DNA of 6,615 bases from Natrinema soli (GTDB lineage: Archaea; Halobacteriota; Halobacteria; Halobacteriales; Natrialbaceae), in NCBI RefSeq assembly GCF_028618695.1, contig NZ_JAQIVI010000679.1:1-6615 (forward strand). Direction: 5' to 3'. The first letter of the stretch is position 1; each line of letters starts with the position of its first letter. Below are positions 6,344-6,615 of this stretch, piece after piece. Position numbers and translations under genes: made by a program. The notes below the pieces were generated by a model. That model did no database searches and was not told the DNA's origin. It saw only the letters and a list, made by a program, of their open reading frames with translations.

Positions 6344-6615
6344 ATGGCAATACTCGAGACTATCGTGATCGCGTTCTGGGCGATGTTGCCCGCCTACGTT
6401 CCCAACAACGCCGCGGTGCTAGCCGGCGGTGGCCGCCCGATCGACGGCGGTCGGACGTGGGACGACAGGCGCGTGCTGGGTGACGGAAAAACCTGGCGTG
6501 GGACGGCGATGGGAATCGGCGCGGGCCTCGCGCTCGCGGGCGTGCTGACGTTCATCGCGCAGGACGCCAGTGACGCACTCGGCTTCGCGCTCCCCGAGTT
6601 CACGCCGCTCGCGGC
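6344..6615 (+). CDS. carS: CDP-archaeol synthase (CTP:2,3-di-O-geranylgeranyl-sn-glycerol-1-phosphate cytidyltransferase), 3' partial
   Basis: An open frame from ATG 6344 runs off the right edge after 90 codons. The translation begins MAILETIVIAFWAMLPAYVP and continues with NNAAVLAGGGRPID, then RVLGDGKTWRG. The MLPAYVPNNAAVL and LGDGKTWRG blocks are hallmarks of the CarS/DUF46 family, related to bacterial CdsA. CarS is an integral membrane, Mg-dependent enzyme. It activates the archaeal ether-lipid precursor with CTP to CDP-archaeol, the donor for polar head groups. A hydrophobic first helix is visible at about residues 3-20 and a second at about 58-75; family members are usually about 170-180 residues, so roughly half is present. 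The start is fixed by the box A 27 bases upstream and by the family's usual short N-terminus. It diverges from the doeA-like gene and is probably expressed constitutively, as expected for an essential lipid gene. Confidence 0.9.
   Translation, partial: MAILETIVIAFWAMLPAYVPNNAAVLAGGGRPIDGGRTWDDRRVLGDGKTWRGTAMGIGAGLALAGVLTFIAQDASDALGFALPEFTPLA

Overview
This window looks like ordinary chromosomal DNA from a haloarchaeon (class Halobacteria, most like the Natrialbales type). It is very GC-rich, with C or G at most third codon positions. The proteins are strongly acidic, promoters look like archaeal BRE/TATA elements, and one gene at the right edge (CDP-archaeol synthase) makes archaeal ether lipids. 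No RNA gene, insertion sequence, CRISPR array or phage gene is visible.

Layout, left to right. (1) Positions 1-2698, + strand: the 3' part of a large flavin/iron-sulfur oxidoreductase, a fusion of a GlcD/D-lactate-dehydrogenase-type FAD module with a GlcF/GlpC-type Fe-S and CCG module. Its N-terminus lies off the left edge. (2) 2699-2786: a short convergent gap. (3) 2787-3482, - strand: a DUF502 two-helix membrane protein. (4) 3579-4886, - strand: a hexameric-type glutamate dehydrogenase with a complete catalytic set. (5) 4951-6132, - strand: a pita-bread (M24) hydrolase that matches ectoine hydrolase DoeA/EutD in its conserved blocks and has lost the metal-ligand pattern of true M24 peptidases. 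(6) 6133-6343: a divergent promoter region with an AT-rich island, small inverted and direct repeats, and promoter-like elements facing both ways. (7) 6344-6615, + strand: the 5' part of carS, CDP-archaeol synthase, cut by the right edge.

How the genes may work together. The three minus-strand genes lie in tandem (doeA-like, gdh, DUF502) with gaps of 64 and 96 bases and could be partly co-transcribed. The DoeA family opens the ectoine ring to N-acetyl-diaminobutyrate. Further breakdown goes through deacetylation and a transamination that makes glutamate, which glutamate dehydrogenase could oxidise back to 2-oxoglutarate and ammonium. The coupling is an inference from neighbourhood; the deacetylase, transaminase and semialdehyde dehydrogenase of the pathway are not in this window. 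The flavoprotein and carS appear to be independent flanking units.

No wholly new system is evident. The most interesting points are the metal-ligand-free DoeA-like enzyme in an archaeon, its pairing with glutamate dehydrogenase, and the structured promoter region between it and carS.
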